Shown piece after piece: positions 25,480-35,169 of a stretch of 64,000 bases of DNA; the stretch's first letter is position 1, and each line of letters opens with the position of its first letter. The notes under the pieces are model-generated. The model did no database searches. It was not told the DNA's origin and worked only from the letters and a program-made list of their open reading frames with translations. The DNA comes from Verrucomicrobiales bacterium. GTDB taxonomy: Bacteria > Verrucomicrobiota > Verrucomicrobiia > Verrucomicrobiales > DEV007. The stretch is from the NCBI GenBank assembly GCA_029213265.1, contig JARGNG010000010.1, forward strand, positions 1-64,000, in the 5' to 3' direction. Made by a program: the position numbers and the translations under genes.

Positions 25480-27921
25480 CTACACTTCCAGGGTACCCTC
25501 GACAACCCCCAGTCTCGAATCCACCTGGAGGCGGGACCACAACTCCTCCCCCTCTTTCTCGCCGGAAAGAAGGGTCTGATAGGAACGGATGACCTCGCTT
25601 GCGCCGGCCGCATCCTCATCCAGGAATTCGACCCGAAAACGCTTCAGTCCCGAGTCACGCAACGCGCCGAAGAATCGGGCCCCACTCTGGGCCCGACCAT
25701 TGAAAAGCGTATTTCGACAGCCGACATCCGCTTTGAGCGGATGAAGCTGACCCACACGATCGCGAAGCTGAACATCGTGCTCGTCGCAGGGCCGACCGCA
25801 GTTGGTGACGTCTGTCCCTTCCGATAGAAAGGTACAAAACACGCAATGCTCCATATGAAACATCGGCATGTGCTGGTGAAGCGTCAGCTCAAACCACTCC
25901 GGAGGAGCCACCCCTAACAAATCCAGAACCTGTTCGATATTGAGATCGTAAGAGATCGTGAGATTTTCGAACTTCTGATCCATGAGCCGGGACGCACAGA
26001 TCGGATTGGCCACGTTCAAAGAAAAGTCCCCCACCATTTTGAGGTCAGGGTGATTCCGGAAGTGTTGCACTCCACCCAGATTCCGGACAAGCACGCCGTA
26101 TGGCTTCGCTTTCTCAACAACACGAAAAAGACCGGTTTCCCCCGGCTTTTGAATCCGCGGTGTTGCGAGGAAAAGTTGCGCTCCGGAGTGGGCCGCCTTC
26201 GCACGCTCAACGAGTGGCTTGTATCGGCGAACATCTTCGAAATCGACGTAGATCCTGCTCAATCCGTTTTCCAGCGCGGCGTCTACCTGCTCTTCCGTCC
26301 GGCAAAGAGCATGCAGTGCCGGCTCCCCGGAAGAAGGCTCAGCACTTTTTGGAAGAAGATCATTCACCGTCACTCCGCTGATCCGCCGATTGGCAAACGC
26401 ATCTCCACTCCGCTGATCCAACTTCTCGACGAGGGCGCGACGCATTCGATTGAGTTCACTCGCCGGGCACATCGGCACTCCTGCCAGATCGATTTCCATC
26501 GACCCGATCTCGTACACGGTGTTCCCGAGACGTCCGAGTTGTTTGCTCAGGAACTCTTCGTCCAAGGGGCGGTTCTCAGCCTCCTCAAGCGGTGAGGCTG
26601 ACGCCACTGAGATTCCGGTCGCCTTATCAGTGACCGAAAGTTTCTCACCAACCGATGCATTAATTCGCAAGTGAAGCGCCGTCTTACGCCCGGGAAGAGC
26701 TTCCCTGTTCCATGTCTTCTGCAGTTCTGCATTCAGCGCAGGGTCGTCTGTTTTCCAAATCCGATCGCCGGGTTCGATTTTGGAAAAATCGATCTTGCCC
26801 CGCTTGAGGAAAAGCCGACGCTTGTCGACCTCATAGATTCGCCCGCCCTGCTCATGATCGGTATTTCCGCCCGTATCAAAGACGATCCCATCCCCGTTTT
26901 TCACGGGGGTCTGCCCATCCACCTCAACCCAGTCCGGACCGACCCTCGAAACTTTCCCGACAAAAGCGCCCCGCTTCTTTCCGAAGCGGGCGTGGACCAG
27001 TTTTTTATTGTCGATTCCATTGAGCCATCCACTGGAAAGCCCCCGGGAAAAAGCCATCTCAAGTTCGTAGTGATCTTGTTCGGTCGAAACCTCACCGGAG
27101 CCGGATAGAGCCGCATCGATTGCCTTACGGTAGGCACGGGTGACGGCAGAAACGTACTCCGGAGTCTTGAGCCGACCCTCAATTTTGAAGCTTGTTACCC
27201 CGAGCTCAATCAACTCGGGAATCTGGTCAATCCCGGCAAGGTCTTGAGGAGAAAGCAGGTATTTCCTGTCCCCCATCTGCCGGGTCATTCCATCCACGAC
27301 CAGTTCGTATGGCATTCGGCAGGCCTGGGCGCATTCGCCGCGATTCGCGCTTCTCTGGCCAAGCGACTCGCTCGTGAGACACTGCCCCGAATAGGCTACA
27401 CAGAGAGCCCCGTGAACAAAGGTTTCCAATTCAACCGCACCAGGCTCGCCAGCGTGAAAGAGATGAATTTCCCGCATCGAATTTTCCCGGGCAATGACGG
27501 CCCGATCGAGAGAGAACAGTTCGTCCGCAAATGCCAGCGCCTCCGGCGAAGTAATCGTCATCTGGGTCGACGCATGAACGTGAAGATCCGGAACCATCGC
27601 CCGCGCCATCGTCGCGAGTCCCAAATCCTGCACAATGATCGCGTCGACTCCCGCCTCGCTGAGTTGGTGCAATTGATTGGCCGCAGCGTGAAGCTCGGAT
27701 GAAAAAATCAAGGTGTTGAAAGCGACAAATCCCCTCACTCCGTGGTCATGGAGAAAAGACATCAATTCAGGAAGATCTTCGGGCGTGAAATTATCCGCCC
27801 GGATTCGTGCATTGAACCGAGGCATGCCGAAGTAGATCGCGTCCGCGCCATTAGCGACGGCGGCGCGCGCGCATTCCCAATTGCCTGCCGGCGCCAGGAG
27901 TTCTGTCATTGTTCCGGACAT
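25480..27921 (-). CDS. U32 peptidase-family protein (RlhA-like rRNA hydroxylase candidate)
   Basis: This 813-residue protein has the U32 barrel at the N-terminus (ELLAPAGNWECARAAVANGA, DAIYFGMPRFNAR) and the cysteine set for an iron-sulfur cluster (HGALCVAYSGQCL, NRGECAQACRMPY). A collagenase-like middle region and a C-terminal region with further cysteines follow (HMEHCVFC, NCGRPCDEHDVQL). Long U32 proteins of this layout include E. coli RlhA, which hydroxylates 23S rRNA, and related tRNA hydroxylases. Peptidase activity is not well supported for the family. It is a single gene, converging with trpF. Confidence 0.85.
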   Translation of the reverse strand: MSGTMTELLAPAGNWECARAAVANGADAIYFGMPRFNARIRADNFTPEDLPELMSFLHDHGVRGFVAFNTLIFSSELHAAANQLHQLSEAGVDAIIVQDLGLATMARAMVPDLHVHASTQMTITSPEALAFADELFSLDRAVIARENSMREIHLFHAGEPGAVELETFVHGALCVAYSGQCLTSESLGQRSANRGECAQACRMPYELVVDGMTRQMGDRKYLLSPQDLAGIDQIPELIELGVTSFKIEGRLKTPEYVSAVTRAYRKAIDAALSGSGEVSTEQDHYELEMAFSRGLSSGWLNGIDNKKLVHARFGKKRGAFVGKVSRVGPDWVEVDGQTPVKNGDGIVFDTGGNTDHEQGGRIYEVDKRRLFLKRGKIDFSKIEPGDRIWKTDDPALNAELQKTWNREALPGRKTALHLRINASVGEKLSVTDKATGISVASASPLEEAENRPLDEEFLSKQLGRLGNTVYEIGSMEIDLAGVPMCPASELNRMRRALVEKLDQRSGDAFANRRISGVTVNDLLPKSAEPSSGEPALHALCRTEEQVDAALENGLSRIYVDFEDVRRYKPLVERAKAAHSGAQLFLATPRIQKPGETGLFRVVEKAKPYGVLVRNLGGVQHFRNHPDLKMVGDFSLNVANPICASRLMDQKFENLTISYDLNIEQVLDLLGVAPPEWFELTLHQHMPMFHMEHCVFCTFLSEGTDVTNCGRPCDEHDVQLRDRVGQLHPLKADVGCRNTLFNGRAQSGARFFGALRDSGLKRFRVEFLDEDAAGASEVIRSYQTLLSGEKEGEELWSRLQVDSRLGVVEGTLEV

Positions 27922-27997
27922 TGCGGGAACCTATCACAGCCGCCGCCCTTCTCCTCTTGAAACTTGAAACTTCCCCCTTCCCCCTTCACACTTCTCC

Positions 27998-28594
27998 ATG
28001 CCCGATACACTGATTGTCGCCACTCACAACGCTCACAAAACCGGGGAGATGCGGAAGATTCTCGGGGATCTTTTCGACTCCATCGAGGACCTTACTTCCA
28101 TTCCGGGCCTTGTGCCGCCGGTCGAGGACGGGGAAACATTTTCGGAAAATTCTGCCATCAAAGCGCTCGCCGCGAGCAAAGAAAAACCCGAAGCACTCAT
28201 CCTCGCGGATGATTCCGGACTCGAGGTCGATGCATTGGCCGGTGCGCCCGGAATCTATTCCTCCCGCTTTGCCGGGGAGGATGCGACCGACGCGGATAAC
28301 CGGGAGAAGTTGCTCGAGGATTTGTCGGGGAAATCCGAACGGGGCGCCCGCTTTCGTTGCGTCGTCACAATCGCAAAAAACGGTGAAGTCCTCTGCTCCT
28401 TCGACGGCGCCGTTGAAGGGACCATTGCCGAAACAATGACCGGAGAAGGCGGTTTTGGATACGATCCTGTTTTTATTCCGGAAGGCTACGACCGCTCGTT
28501 CGGAGAACTTTCTGAAGAGATCAAGAACGGCATGAGCCACCGGGGCCGGGCCCTGGAGAAGTTTCGGGAGTGGTGGAAGCAAAACGGCGGTTGA
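27998..28594 (+). CDS. rdgB: dITP/XTP pyrophosphatase
   Basis: This 198-residue Ham1/RdgB enzyme hydrolyses non-canonical purine triphosphates (dITP, XTP) and so keeps them out of DNA. It keeps the opening VATHNAHKTGEM, the catalytic ILADDSGLEVDALAGAPGIY with SSRFAG, FGYDPVF and the ending MSHRGRALEKF. Confidence 0.95.
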   Translation: MPDTLIVATHNAHKTGEMRKILGDLFDSIEDLTSIPGLVPPVEDGETFSENSAIKALAASKEKPEALILADDSGLEVDALAGAPGIYSSRFAGEDATDADNREKLLEDLSGKSERGARFRCVVTIAKNGEVLCSFDGAVEGTIAETMTGEGGFGYDPVFIPEGYDRSFGELSEEIKNGMSHRGRALEKFREWWKQNGG

Positions 28595-28721
28595 GCTTTC
28601 GAGTGCCGCGGCTTGACGCAGCTTTTCGAATTCGCCTGCACATTTCCCAATCGCCTTCAGAGGTGAAAACGGAAATCGCTCCCTCCGGCGAAAGCGGAGT
28701 CGAGCCCCCGCACGCCCAACA

Positions 28722-29480
28722 CTAAGAAATCTCCAGCTTCACAGGACAGTGATCGGAGCCCATCACGTCGGGGAGAATGACCGAAGACTTCACCCGGTCC
28801 ATCAATCTCTCCGACGCGCAGAAGTAGTCCAATCGCCACCCGACATTTTTGGCCCGGGCCCCGCCTCGATAACTCCACCAGGAATAGTGCTCCGGTTCGT
28901 CGGGATGGAAGTGGCGAAAGGTATCGACAAACCCTGCCGCGACAATTTCGTCAAATCCAGCCCGCTCCTCATCCGAAAAACCAGCACTCTTCCGATTTGC
29001 CTTGGGACGAGCCAAATCGATCTCCTGATGCGCCACGTTTAGATCTCCTGTGAAAATAACCGGCTTGGATTCTTCGAGTTCCTTCACGTATTCCAGAAAC
29101 GCGGCGTTCCATTCCACTCGATACGGCAGGCGCCGCAGCTCATTTTGGGCGTTTGGCGTGTACACGTTGACCACGTGAAAATCATCGTATTCGAGAGTCA
29201 GGACACGGCCTTCCTGATCGTGCTCTTTGATTCCGATCCCCCGCTTTGCCGAAAGCACCGGCGTTCTGCTGAGCGCGGCGACTCCGGAGTAGCCTTTCTT
29301 CTCTGCATGATTCCAGTGAACCTCCCAGCCGTTCTCCTCAAACGGCTCATCAACCTGGTCCCGCTCCGCTTTGACCTCCTGCAATAGAAGCACATCGGGA
29401 TTCTGTTCTTCGAGAAACTCGAGAAAATTCTTCTTCAGAACGGCTCTGATTCCGTTCACGTTCCAGCTGATTAACTTCAT
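28722..29480 (-). CDS. xth: Exodeoxyribonuclease III family nuclease
   Basis: This 252-residue AP endonuclease/3'-5' exonuclease acts in base excision repair. Catalytic features are SWNVNGIRA, LLLQEVKAE (metal Glu), NVYTPNAQ, FTGDLNVAHQEIDLARP, LDYFCAS and the final GSDHCPV with the Asp-His pair. The start at 29480 gives the family N-terminus MKLISWNVNG; longer upstream readings run antisense into the neighbouring ABC gene. Confidence 0.95.
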   Translation of the reverse strand: MKLISWNVNGIRAVLKKNFLEFLEEQNPDVLLLQEVKAERDQVDEPFEENGWEVHWNHAEKKGYSGVAALSRTPVLSAKRGIGIKEHDQEGRVLTLEYDDFHVVNVYTPNAQNELRRLPYRVEWNAAFLEYVKELEESKPVIFTGDLNVAHQEIDLARPKANRKSAGFSDEERAGFDEIVAAGFVDTFRHFHPDEPEHYSWWSYRGGARAKNVGWRLDYFCASERLMDRVKSSVILPDVMGSDHCPVKLEIS

Positions 29481-29685
29481 GGATGGGCGCTTGATTGAAA
29501 ATGAGGTGAATTTCAGATTTACTATGTAAAGAATTTTTCCTTGCGAATTGCTGCGAGTCGCGGAAATACAACATGCACACTCCCGAAAAGAGGCAGAATT
29601 CCACTCTGTAACTTTTTGTGCATTTTTCCAAACAAATCGGCGATCCCGTATCGCTTCGAAAAATCGAACCACACCGGTTTCAAAA

Positions 29686-30636
29686 ATGATAGAAGTCGAA
29701 AATCTACACAAGCACTTTGGCGCCAAGGTCGCGGTGGACGGAGTATCGTTCACGGTGAACAAAGGCGAGGTCCTCGGATTTCTCGGTCCGAACGGCGCGG
29801 GAAAGTCCACCACGATGCGAATGGTGACCGGATTTCTTCCCGCAACGGAGGGATCAGTCTCGATCGGCGGGTCGGATATCGAGGAAGACGAAATCGCGGC
29901 GAAATCCAAAATCGGTTACCTGCCGGAGGCAGCGCCGCTCTATTCGGATATGACGGTGGAGGGCTTTCTCCGCTTTGCTGCCGAAATGCGGGGCGTTCCG
30001 GCATCGGAACTCAGCGCCGCTGTCGACAAGGCGATTGAAACGACCTTTCTCGAACCGGTTCGCCACCAGAGCGTGGACACCCTTTCGAAAGGATACCGCC
30101 ACCGAACCTGTTTCGCGCAGTCGATCATTCACGATCCGGAAGTGCTCATCCTCGACGAGCCGACGGACGGTCTCGACCCGAATCAGAAACACGAGATCCG
30201 CCAGCTGATTCGCCGCATGGGCGAAACCAAAGCAATCATTTTCTCCACCCACATTCTCGAAGAGGTGGAAGCGGCCTGCACCCGGGCGATCATCATCGAC
30301 CGGGGAACGGTCATCGCAGACGGCACTCCGGACGAGCTCAAAGCCAAATCGAGCAATGCCGGATCCGTCCGCCTCATTGCGAAAGGACTCGCCGGCTCCG
30401 GGATCGAAGCCGAGTTGGAAAAGCTTCCCGAGTCCCGTTCGGTCGAGGTCGAAGAATCGAATGACGACGGTCTCGTCGCCCGCATTCTTCCCGCCAAGGG
30501 AAGGTCGGCAGATCTGGGAACAGCGATTTCCAAACTCTGTAAGGACAAAAATCTGACGGTGGAAGAACTCCACGTAGAGCAGGGCCGCCTCGATGAACTC
30601 TTCCGCGAGATCACGAAAACCGACCTGGAAGACTAA
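29686..30636 (+). CDS. Gld-type ABC transporter ATP-binding protein
   Basis: This 316-residue ATPase has Walker A GPNGAGKST, a slightly divergent signature (LSKGYRHRTCFAQ) and Walker B VLILDEPTDGLDP. A C-terminal extension of about 80 residues follows, as in GldA/CcmA-like exporters. It starts a four-gene unit with a permease, a GldG protein and a DUF4340 protein. The same set in Bacteroidetes is linked to gliding, but here it is common in non-gliding bacteria and its cargo is unknown. Confidence 0.9.
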   Translation: MIEVENLHKHFGAKVAVDGVSFTVNKGEVLGFLGPNGAGKSTTMRMVTGFLPATEGSVSIGGSDIEEDEIAAKSKIGYLPEAAPLYSDMTVEGFLRFAAEMRGVPASELSAAVDKAIETTFLEPVRHQSVDTLSKGYRHRTCFAQSIIHDPEVLILDEPTDGLDPNQKHEIRQLIRRMGETKAIIFSTHILEEVEAACTRAIIIDRGTVIADGTPDELKAKSSNAGSVRLIAKGLAGSGIEAELEKLPESRSVEVEESNDDGLVARILPAKGRSADLGTAISKLCKDKNLTVEELHVEQGRLDELFREITKTDLED

Positions 30637-30688
30637 CCGGAAACCTCACTCAAACCTTTTTCACTGAACTTTTTCGAATCGAACCATC

Positions 30689-31528
30689 ATGGATGCATTC
30701 ATCACACTGATCCTCGAATTCGCGATTCCCACCCTGATCGTTTCTGCGATCTTCGTGGCAATCATGATGTTCGTCCTTCCCCGCGAAGTACGGACCATCT
30801 TCAAACGCGAGTTGAAGAGTTATTTTACCTCACCGATCGCCTACGTTCTCTTTGTCGTATTCCTCGGCATTTCGAATACGCTCTCGTTTTTCTTTACGGG
30901 AGTTCTGGAGGCGGGAGAGGCAGACCTCTTCATGCCCTACTTCCAGTATCTGCCCTGGTATCTCGTTCTTATTGCTCCGGCAGTGGGAATGCGACTCTGG
31001 TCGGAAGAGCAACGCCTTGGAACCATGGAGCTCGTACTTACGATGCCACTGGCACCCTGGCATGCGATCCTTGGAAAGTATCTCGCCGCAGCGGTCGTGC
31101 TCTTCGCGATGCTGGTCCTTTCGTTTCCAATTGTGTGGACGATCAACTATCTCGGTGATCCCGATAACGGGGTAATCATGGCCGGTTTTGTAGCGACCTT
31201 CTTCGTCGCCCTTTGCTTTCTCGCGGTGACCTCGGTGGTTTCTGCGATGACCCGAAGCCAACTGGTCGCCCTGCTCGTTTCGGTGACGCTTTGTCTCGTG
31301 CTCTGGCTCGGCGGCCTTCCGAATATCAGCGAGCTTCTCATGAACCTCAAAGGAGGATGGCTCATTTTCTGGCCTCTCCTGAAACTCATCAACATGGTCG
31401 GTGTCATGCCACACTTCTCGGAGCTGGCAAAAGGAGTCCTCGGATTCCGCGACATCATTTTCTTTCTCACCTTCATCGCCTTCTGCCTGTTCGCGACTTC
31501 CGTTGCGATCCGTCTCAAGAGGGCCTAA
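30689..31528 (+). CDS. ABC-2-type permease (GldF-like)
   Basis: This 279-residue membrane protein has about six helices, with the ABC-2 pattern FKRELKSYFTSPIAYVLF near the start and EEQRLGTMELVLTMPLAPW in the first loop. It would form the membrane path of the exporter with the preceding ATPase. GldG follows 36 nt later. Confidence 0.9.
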   Translation: MDAFITLILEFAIPTLIVSAIFVAIMMFVLPREVRTIFKRELKSYFTSPIAYVLFVVFLGISNTLSFFFTGVLEAGEADLFMPYFQYLPWYLVLIAPAVGMRLWSEEQRLGTMELVLTMPLAPWHAILGKYLAAAVVLFAMLVLSFPIVWTINYLGDPDNGVIMAGFVATFFVALCFLAVTSVVSAMTRSQLVALLVSVTLCLVLWLGGLPNISELLMNLKGGWLIFWPLLKLINMVGVMPHFSELAKGVLGFRDIIFFLTFIAFCLFATSVAIRLKRA

Positions 31529-31564
31529 CCCCACTCGAATTTTCACCTGCTTCCGAATTACACC

Positions 31565-33625
31565 ATGAGTAAATCGAACCAGTTCACATCCCGCGCCACC
31601 CATCGTCGCAATACTGCCCTGATCGGGCTTGCGGTGGTTTTTGTAATTCTCCTGCTCATCAATTTCCTTGCCGGAAAGATGAGTTTGCGAGCCGACCTGA
31701 CGGAATACAATACCTACACTCTCTCCGAGGGAACCGAGAACATTCTCAATGAACTCGACACCCCGGTGGTGGTCCGTTTTTACGTCACCGATGACAGCAA
31801 AGTCATGAGCCCCGGCGAGCGTACCCGTGTCCGGCGCGTCGAAGACATGCTGAATGAATTTGTCCGCGAAGCTCCCGCCAAGGAGATCGAGCTGACTAAC
31901 GAAGACGGCGAGTTCGAGACCCAAAAGGTCCGGATGCTGACCGTGGAAAAGCTCAATCCCGAGCCCAACACCGACGCGGAGGATTCCGCCATCATCGACG
32001 GCCTCGAGGCCGGCATGTCCGGGGAAACCAACAACGAAGTCTTTTTCGGGATTGCCGTAAAGTGTCTCGATCAAAGCGAAGTCATTCCCTTTGTTCCAGC
32101 ACGCCCCGAAACGATGCTGGAGTATGATCTCGCCCGCGCCATTTCCAGTGTCCACGGAGGAAAAGACAAAAAGATCACCGTGATGACCAGCATGTCGGTA
32201 GGCGGCGGTTTCGGCGGAAACTTCCAGGCACCACCTCAGCAGGCCTGGATGTTCTACGAGCAGCTCGGTCGCGACTATGAGATCGAAACGATCCCGTCCA
32301 CCAGCGCCGAGATTCCGGAAGACACGGCGACTCTCATCATCGTTCACCCTCACGACATTACCGACGAGGCGCAGTTCGCCGTCGATCAGTATCTGCTCAA
32401 GGGCGGCAACGTCATGGTCCTCGTCGATCCCAATTTCTTCTATTCGCGGGCCCTCGCCCAGGGACAGCCCCAAATGCCGGGCATGCCCCCGCAAGGCGGG
32501 CCTGCTCCCACCTCGGATCTGAACAAGCTCTTCAGCGCCTGGGGTGTGAAATATGATCCCAACCGCGTTCTCGCGGATCTCGACTTCGGCTCGGAAATCA
32601 TTCGTCGCGGAAATTTTGCCCCGACGTTTTTGACCCTCGACCGCAACGCGCTCGGCTCGGAACCATCCGATCCCGGCTTGACCGATCCGATGACGAACAT
32701 GCTGAACCAGCTGAACATGCTCACGCCGGGTGCATTCGAAATCAATCCCCCGGAAGGCCTTGAAGTGGATCGCCTTGTTCTTTCCTCGGAGAACAATCAG
32801 CTCGTTGGGTCTTTTGATGCAGACCCGACCCAGGAAGGCTCCGCAGACCGCATTCGCGAAAACTTCGAAAGCTCCGGACAACGCCGTGCTCTTGTAGCCC
32901 GCCTCACCGGCGAATTTAAGACCGCGTTCCCGGAAGGAGATCCTGCGAAAGCGGATGAGGAAGACAAAGAAGAGTCGGCGGACGACGCAAAGAAGGACGG
33001 CGAAGAAAAAGCTGACGAAACCAGGGAAGAGAAGACAGATGATTCCCTCAAGGAATCCGTTGCTCCCGGTCGCGTATTGCTGATCGCCGATGTCGATTTC
33101 ATCTACGATGCCAATGTGGTTCGCCGTCAGCAAATTCCCGGTTTGAACATTGTCATTCCGGAAATGTTGAACGAAAACCTGACGCTCCTGCAAAACGCAG
33201 CCGAGCAGATGTCGGGCGATCCCGATCTGATCAAGGTTCGCAGCCGCACCACGGTTCGTCGTCCTTTCACCCGCCAGAACGAATGGTATCAGGCAGCCCA
33301 GGAAAAGTATGCCGTTGAGGTAAAGGATTTCCGCGAGAAGGCGAAAGCAGCGGAGACCCGCCTCAATGAAATCCTCTCCCAGACTCCCGAAAACATTGAT
33401 CAGGCACTTCTTTCGCCGGAAGTGCAGAACGAAATGAAGAAGCTTCAGGAAGAGGAAATCCAATTCCGGAAGCGGGAGCGGGAGTTGCAGAAAGAAGTGA
33501 CACGCGAGTTCCGACGCAAGCTTTCCACCTACAAGTTTGGAAATGCCCTCCTGATGCCTCTCGTGGTCATTCTTTTTGGAATTGGCCTCGCCATCTTTCG
33601 CAGAAAGCGTGTCGCCGCCCGGTAA
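31565..33625 (+). CDS. GldG-family ABC auxiliary protein
   Basis: This 686-residue protein has one helix near the N-terminus (about 17-40) and one at the end (about 658-680), with a large extracytoplasmic part between. The GldG signature is seen in LRADLTEYNTYTLSEGTENIL, LEYDLARAISSV and YLLKGGNVMVLVDPNFFY. Acidic, Lys/Glu-rich low complexity lies around 460-500, and a coiled-coil stretch (about 575-650) leads to the last helix. GldG proteins accompany GldA/GldF exporters; their role is not established. Confidence 0.9.
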   Translation: MSKSNQFTSRATHRRNTALIGLAVVFVILLLINFLAGKMSLRADLTEYNTYTLSEGTENILNELDTPVVVRFYVTDDSKVMSPGERTRVRRVEDMLNEFVREAPAKEIELTNEDGEFETQKVRMLTVEKLNPEPNTDAEDSAIIDGLEAGMSGETNNEVFFGIAVKCLDQSEVIPFVPARPETMLEYDLARAISSVHGGKDKKITVMTSMSVGGGFGGNFQAPPQQAWMFYEQLGRDYEIETIPSTSAEIPEDTATLIIVHPHDITDEAQFAVDQYLLKGGNVMVLVDPNFFYSRALAQGQPQMPGMPPQGGPAPTSDLNKLFSAWGVKYDPNRVLADLDFGSEIIRRGNFAPTFLTLDRNALGSEPSDPGLTDPMTNMLNQLNMLTPGAFEINPPEGLEVDRLVLSSENNQLVGSFDADPTQEGSADRIRENFESSGQRRALVARLTGEFKTAFPEGDPAKADEEDKEESADDAKKDGEEKADETREEKTDDSLKESVAPGRVLLIADVDFIYDANVVRRQQIPGLNIVIPEMLNENLTLLQNAAEQMSGDPDLIKVRSRTTVRRPFTRQNEWYQAAQEKYAVEVKDFREKAKAAETRLNEILSQTPENIDQALLSPEVQNEMKKLQEEEIQFRKRERELQKEVTREFRRKLSTYKFGNALLMPLVVILFGIGLAIFRRKRVAAR

Positions 33626-33676
33626 TCTGAAACCGAACAGAAACGAACCTACGAATCTGAATTACGGAAACGAATC

Positions 33677-35029
33677 ATGGGAAACAAAACACTTACTCGA
33701 CTTCTAATTGCTCTCGCAATCATCGGAGCCATTGCCGCCATTCTTCATTTAACCGGAGGTGGTAGCGGAATCTCCACGACAAAGTCATCGACCACCAAAA
33801 AGAAAGTCTTCGCGGACTTTCCGATCAATGAGGTTGCCGGTGTCGTGATCAAAGACAAAGAGACAAGCCTGACGCTTACCAAAGGGGAAAAATTCTGGGA
33901 AGTGAAAGAGCGCGGTGGCTACCCGGCTACTGCCGAGCCCATTGTCTCGATGTTGAAAGAAATATGGGATCTCAACATTGGCCAGCCGGTTACGATTGGA
34001 AGAAGCCAGTATGGCCGTCTCCAATTGGTAGCGCCCGAAGAGGCGACCTCTGATGACGAAGCCGCTACCATCGTCACTTTTACCGATGCAGAAGGCACCG
34101 AACTCGCCTCGCTCTGGCTCGGGAAAGTCTTTGAGCGTTCTGAGAACCGCCCCAACCCAATGGGCGGCGGCATGGCGATGAGCGATGCCGGTCGCTACGT
34201 GAAGCCGGGGAACACGAATTCCGTCTACCTGGTCGGATCGACTCTGGACACCATCCAATCGGAGCCTTCCAACTGGGTCGATAAAACCTTTTTTGCGATC
34301 AACCTGATCAAAACCATCGAATTGGTGACCAGCAACAAAGAAGACGACTGGAAGCTGTTGCGCGAGGAACCCGACGGCGATCTCAAGTTCGCCAATCCCC
34401 GCCCGGGTGAGGAAATTGATCCTGCAAAGGTTTCCAGCATGAGAGCAGCCTTCTCAAACCCTCAAATGGAGGACATTTTCTCTGGTGAGACCGCGAAGGA
34501 GCAAAAAACCGATACCGCTACCTTTAAGATCACCACGTTCGATGGCTTCACCTATGAAATTGCGACCGGTGCGAAAGATGATCTCGGCAATTTACCCTTG
34601 ACCATCAAGGTCGACGGCAAATTCGAAGAGAAGCGAAAGCCCGGGGAAGAGGAAAGCGACGAGGAAAAGGAAAAAGCGGACAAGTCTTTCGCAGACGATC
34701 TCAAAAAGAAGAAAGACAAGCTTGCGAAGGAGAAGTCACTGGAAGGTTATGTTTTCGAGGTTCGCAGCTACAATGTCGATGCCATCCTTAAGAAGCGTTC
34801 TGAAATTCTTAAAGAAGAGGAAGCTTCTGAAGAAGGCAAGGAAGTCGCACCGGGTGTGAAACTTCCGGGCCTCCCGGGATCATTTCCGGGCATTCCTTCG
34901 GGCGCGCCGAAAGCCACTCCGAAGTTCCCGGCAACACCGAAGGCCAAAGCGGCCCCCAAAGCCAAGGCGAAGGCACCCGTCGGAAAAGGTTCCAAGGCGA
35001 AGGAGTCTCCTAAAGCCCCAGAAAACTGA
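33677..35029 (+). CDS. DUF4340-domain protein with Lys/Ala/Pro-rich tail
   Basis: This 450-residue protein has one N-terminal helix (about 8-25), DUF4340 repeats in the body (FPINEVAGVVIKDKETSLTL, YLVGSTLDTIQSEPSNWVDK) and acidic coiled segments (about 310-360). Its tail of about 45 residues is rich in Ala, Pro and Lys (ATPKAKAAPKAKAKAP). DUF4340 proteins usually follow gldG, as here, and are thought to belong to the same exporter. A terminator follows. Confidence 0.88.
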   Translation: MGNKTLTRLLIALAIIGAIAAILHLTGGGSGISTTKSSTTKKKVFADFPINEVAGVVIKDKETSLTLTKGEKFWEVKERGGYPATAEPIVSMLKEIWDLNIGQPVTIGRSQYGRLQLVAPEEATSDDEAATIVTFTDAEGTELASLWLGKVFERSENRPNPMGGGMAMSDAGRYVKPGNTNSVYLVGSTLDTIQSEPSNWVDKTFFAINLIKTIELVTSNKEDDWKLLREEPDGDLKFANPRPGEEIDPAKVSSMRAAFSNPQMEDIFSGETAKEQKTDTATFKITTFDGFTYEIATGAKDDLGNLPLTIKVDGKFEEKRKPGEEESDEEKEKADKSFADDLKKKKDKLAKEKSLEGYVFEVRSYNVDAILKKRSEILKEEEASEEGKEVAPGVKLPGLPGSFPGIPSGAPKATPKFPATPKAKAAPKAKAKAPVGKGSKAKESPKAPEN

Positions 35030-35049
35030 TCTTTGCTACATTTTCCTCG

Positions 35050-35083
35050 AAAAGGCGATAACGATTTTGTCATCGCCTTTTTT
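35050..35083 (+). terminator. Rho-independent terminator of the Gld-type operon
   Basis: The stem AAAGGCGAT (35051-35059) pairs with ATCGCCTTT (35072-35080) and is followed by TTT. It lies 21 nt after the DUF4340 stop and ends the four-gene unit before the kinase. Confidence 0.85.
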
Positions 35084-35113
35084 CGTGCTGAGCAATGGAA
35101 TTAAAATCAATAG

Positions 35114-35142
35114 TTGCACAAATAATTCATAACTGATATAAT
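35114..35142 (+). promoter_or_regulatory. Sigma70-type promoter for the hybrid kinase
   Basis: TTGCAC (35114-35119), 17 bp, and TATAAT (35137-35142) lie in an AT-rich stretch 28 nt before the GTG start of the kinase gene. This is the clearest promoter in the window. Confidence 0.7.
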
Positions 35143-35169
35143 TGTAAGAAATATTAGACATTAATCCAA

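Noticed and set aside
30830-33463. An 877-residue open frame on the minus strand opposite gldF and gldG
   Set aside because: It lies wholly opposite two well-supported genes, has no recognisable domain, and is explained by third-position GC bias of the sense genes.
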